Source: a bacterium (GTDB taxonomy: Bacteria > Verrucomicrobiota > Verrucomicrobiae > Limisphaerales > J093). From it: 5,154 nt of DNA. Below are positions 4,756 through 5,154 of the stretch, in pieces (positions within the stretch are counted from its first letter, which is position 1; each line of letters opens with the position of its first letter). The notes beneath the pieces are model-generated. The model searched no databases, had not been told where the DNA came from, and was given only the letters and a program-made list of their open reading frames with translations. Both the position numbers and the translations under genes were made by a program. The stretch is taken from NCBI GenBank assembly GCA_021839785.1, contig JAKCAB010000795.1, positions 1 to 5,154 on the forward strand. Direction: 5' to 3'.

Positions 4756-5154
4756 ATGTTTAAGCCCATTTCCGCTGCTGCCCGGATCGTGTCCTGCGTG
4801 GCGCTAGTCGCCGTTGCCAATCTGACGGCCGACGCGCCACGCGCCTTGCCGCCTGGCCACCTGCCCAACGACGTCCGCCTGCGCCCGCTCAAAGACCTCG
4901 ATGGCTACTTCCCGTTCACACCGCCCGAGTCGCGCGAGGCGTGGGCCAAGCGCGCCGAACGCGTGCGCCGCCAAATCCTCGTCGCCGAAGGGCTGTGGCC
5001 GATGCCGACCCGGACGGATTTGAACCCGGTCATCTACGGGCGGATCGACCGCGGCGATTACACGGTGGAGAAGGCTTACTTCGAGAGCGCGCCGGGTTTC
5101 TTCGTCACGGGCAACCTGTATCGGCCCAAGGGCAAAAACGGCAAGGTGCCGGGC
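4756..5154 (+). CDS. Secreted esterase-like alpha/beta hydrolase (acetylxylan esterase type), N-terminal part
   Basis: 133 codons run open to the window edge, so the 3' end is missing. The ATG at 4756 is the first start after an in-frame TAA at 4744. Residues 1-27 look like a signal peptide: Lys3 and Arg10, hydrophobic core IVSCVALVAVA, cleavage near A25 or A27. The mature part, LPNDVRLRPLKDLDGYFPF (36-54), TPPESREAWAKRAERVRRQI, EGLWPMPTRTDLNPVIYGR and YFESAPGFFVTGNLYRPKG, matches my recollection of secreted hydrolases from Verrucomicrobia and Planctomycetes usually annotated as acetylxylan esterases or dienelactone-hydrolase-like enzymes. In these the N-terminal cap precedes an alpha/beta hydrolase core. 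The nucleophile Ser, Asp and His lie beyond the window, so catalytic competence cannot be judged. A role in removing ester groups from plant or algal polysaccharides alongside the nearby sulfatase is plausible but inferred. No Shine-Dalgarno sequence is seen. Confidence 0.75.
   Translation, partial: MFKPISAAARIVSCVALVAVANLTADAPRALPPGHLPNDVRLRPLKDLDGYFPFTPPESREAWAKRAERVRRQILVAEGLWPMPTRTDLNPVIYGRIDRGDYTVEKAYFESAPGFFVTGNLYRPKGKNGKVPG

Noticed and set aside
4404..4892. A 162-codon minus-strand frame across the toxin/esterase spacer
   Set aside because: It runs antisense through the ends of two better-supported genes and has no recognisable domain.

Overview
The window is high-GC DNA, most likely from a Verrucomicrobiota bacterium, with a related Planctomycetes-like lineage less likely. 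This placement is an inference from gene style: a secreted sulfatase whose mature protein begins RPNILWITCEDI, an esterase of a type common in those phyla, and a DUF433/PIN-like toxin-antitoxin pair. Degenerate heptamer repeats scattered through a housekeeping gene, and the absence of any Shine-Dalgarno sequence before all four visible start codons, fit the same picture. No rRNA, tRNA, CRISPR array or transposase gene was found.

Layout. Positions 2-1789 (+) hold the C-terminal 595 codons of the excinuclease subunit UvrA. It covers the Walker B and H-loop end of the first ATPase module and a complete second module with its zinc finger. The frame is intact but enlarged by four extra segments, two of which are built from phase-locked 7-bp repeats. 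Only 18 bp later, in convergent orientation, comes a 618-aa secreted sulfatase with a C-terminal HEAT-repeat extension (1808-3664, minus). A 163-bp divergent spacer follows. It contains an imperfect direct repeat and, nearer the plus-strand genes, a possible promoter overlapped by a 16-bp palindrome. Next is a two-gene toxin-antitoxin operon (+): a DUF433 antitoxin (3828-4190) and a PIN-like DUF5615-type toxin (4187-4561), overlapping by ATGA. After a 194-bp spacer with no clear gene, the first 133 codons of a secreted esterase-like alpha/beta hydrolase (4756 to the window end, +) begin.

How the genes relate. uvrA is a DNA-repair gene and looks functionally unrelated to its neighbours. The sulfatase and the esterase would both be exported and could remove sulfate and ester groups from complex polysaccharides, but no glycoside hydrolase or transporter is visible to confirm a degradation locus. 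The toxin-antitoxin pair sits between them as a self-contained, probably autoregulated accessory cassette.

The most unusual feature is the repeat-derived expansion of uvrA. At 341-452 and 1042-1204, runs of degenerate heptamers are followed by inverted-complement heptamers, and both are read through in frame without stop codons. The palindrome just upstream of the antitoxin start is the best regulatory candidate.
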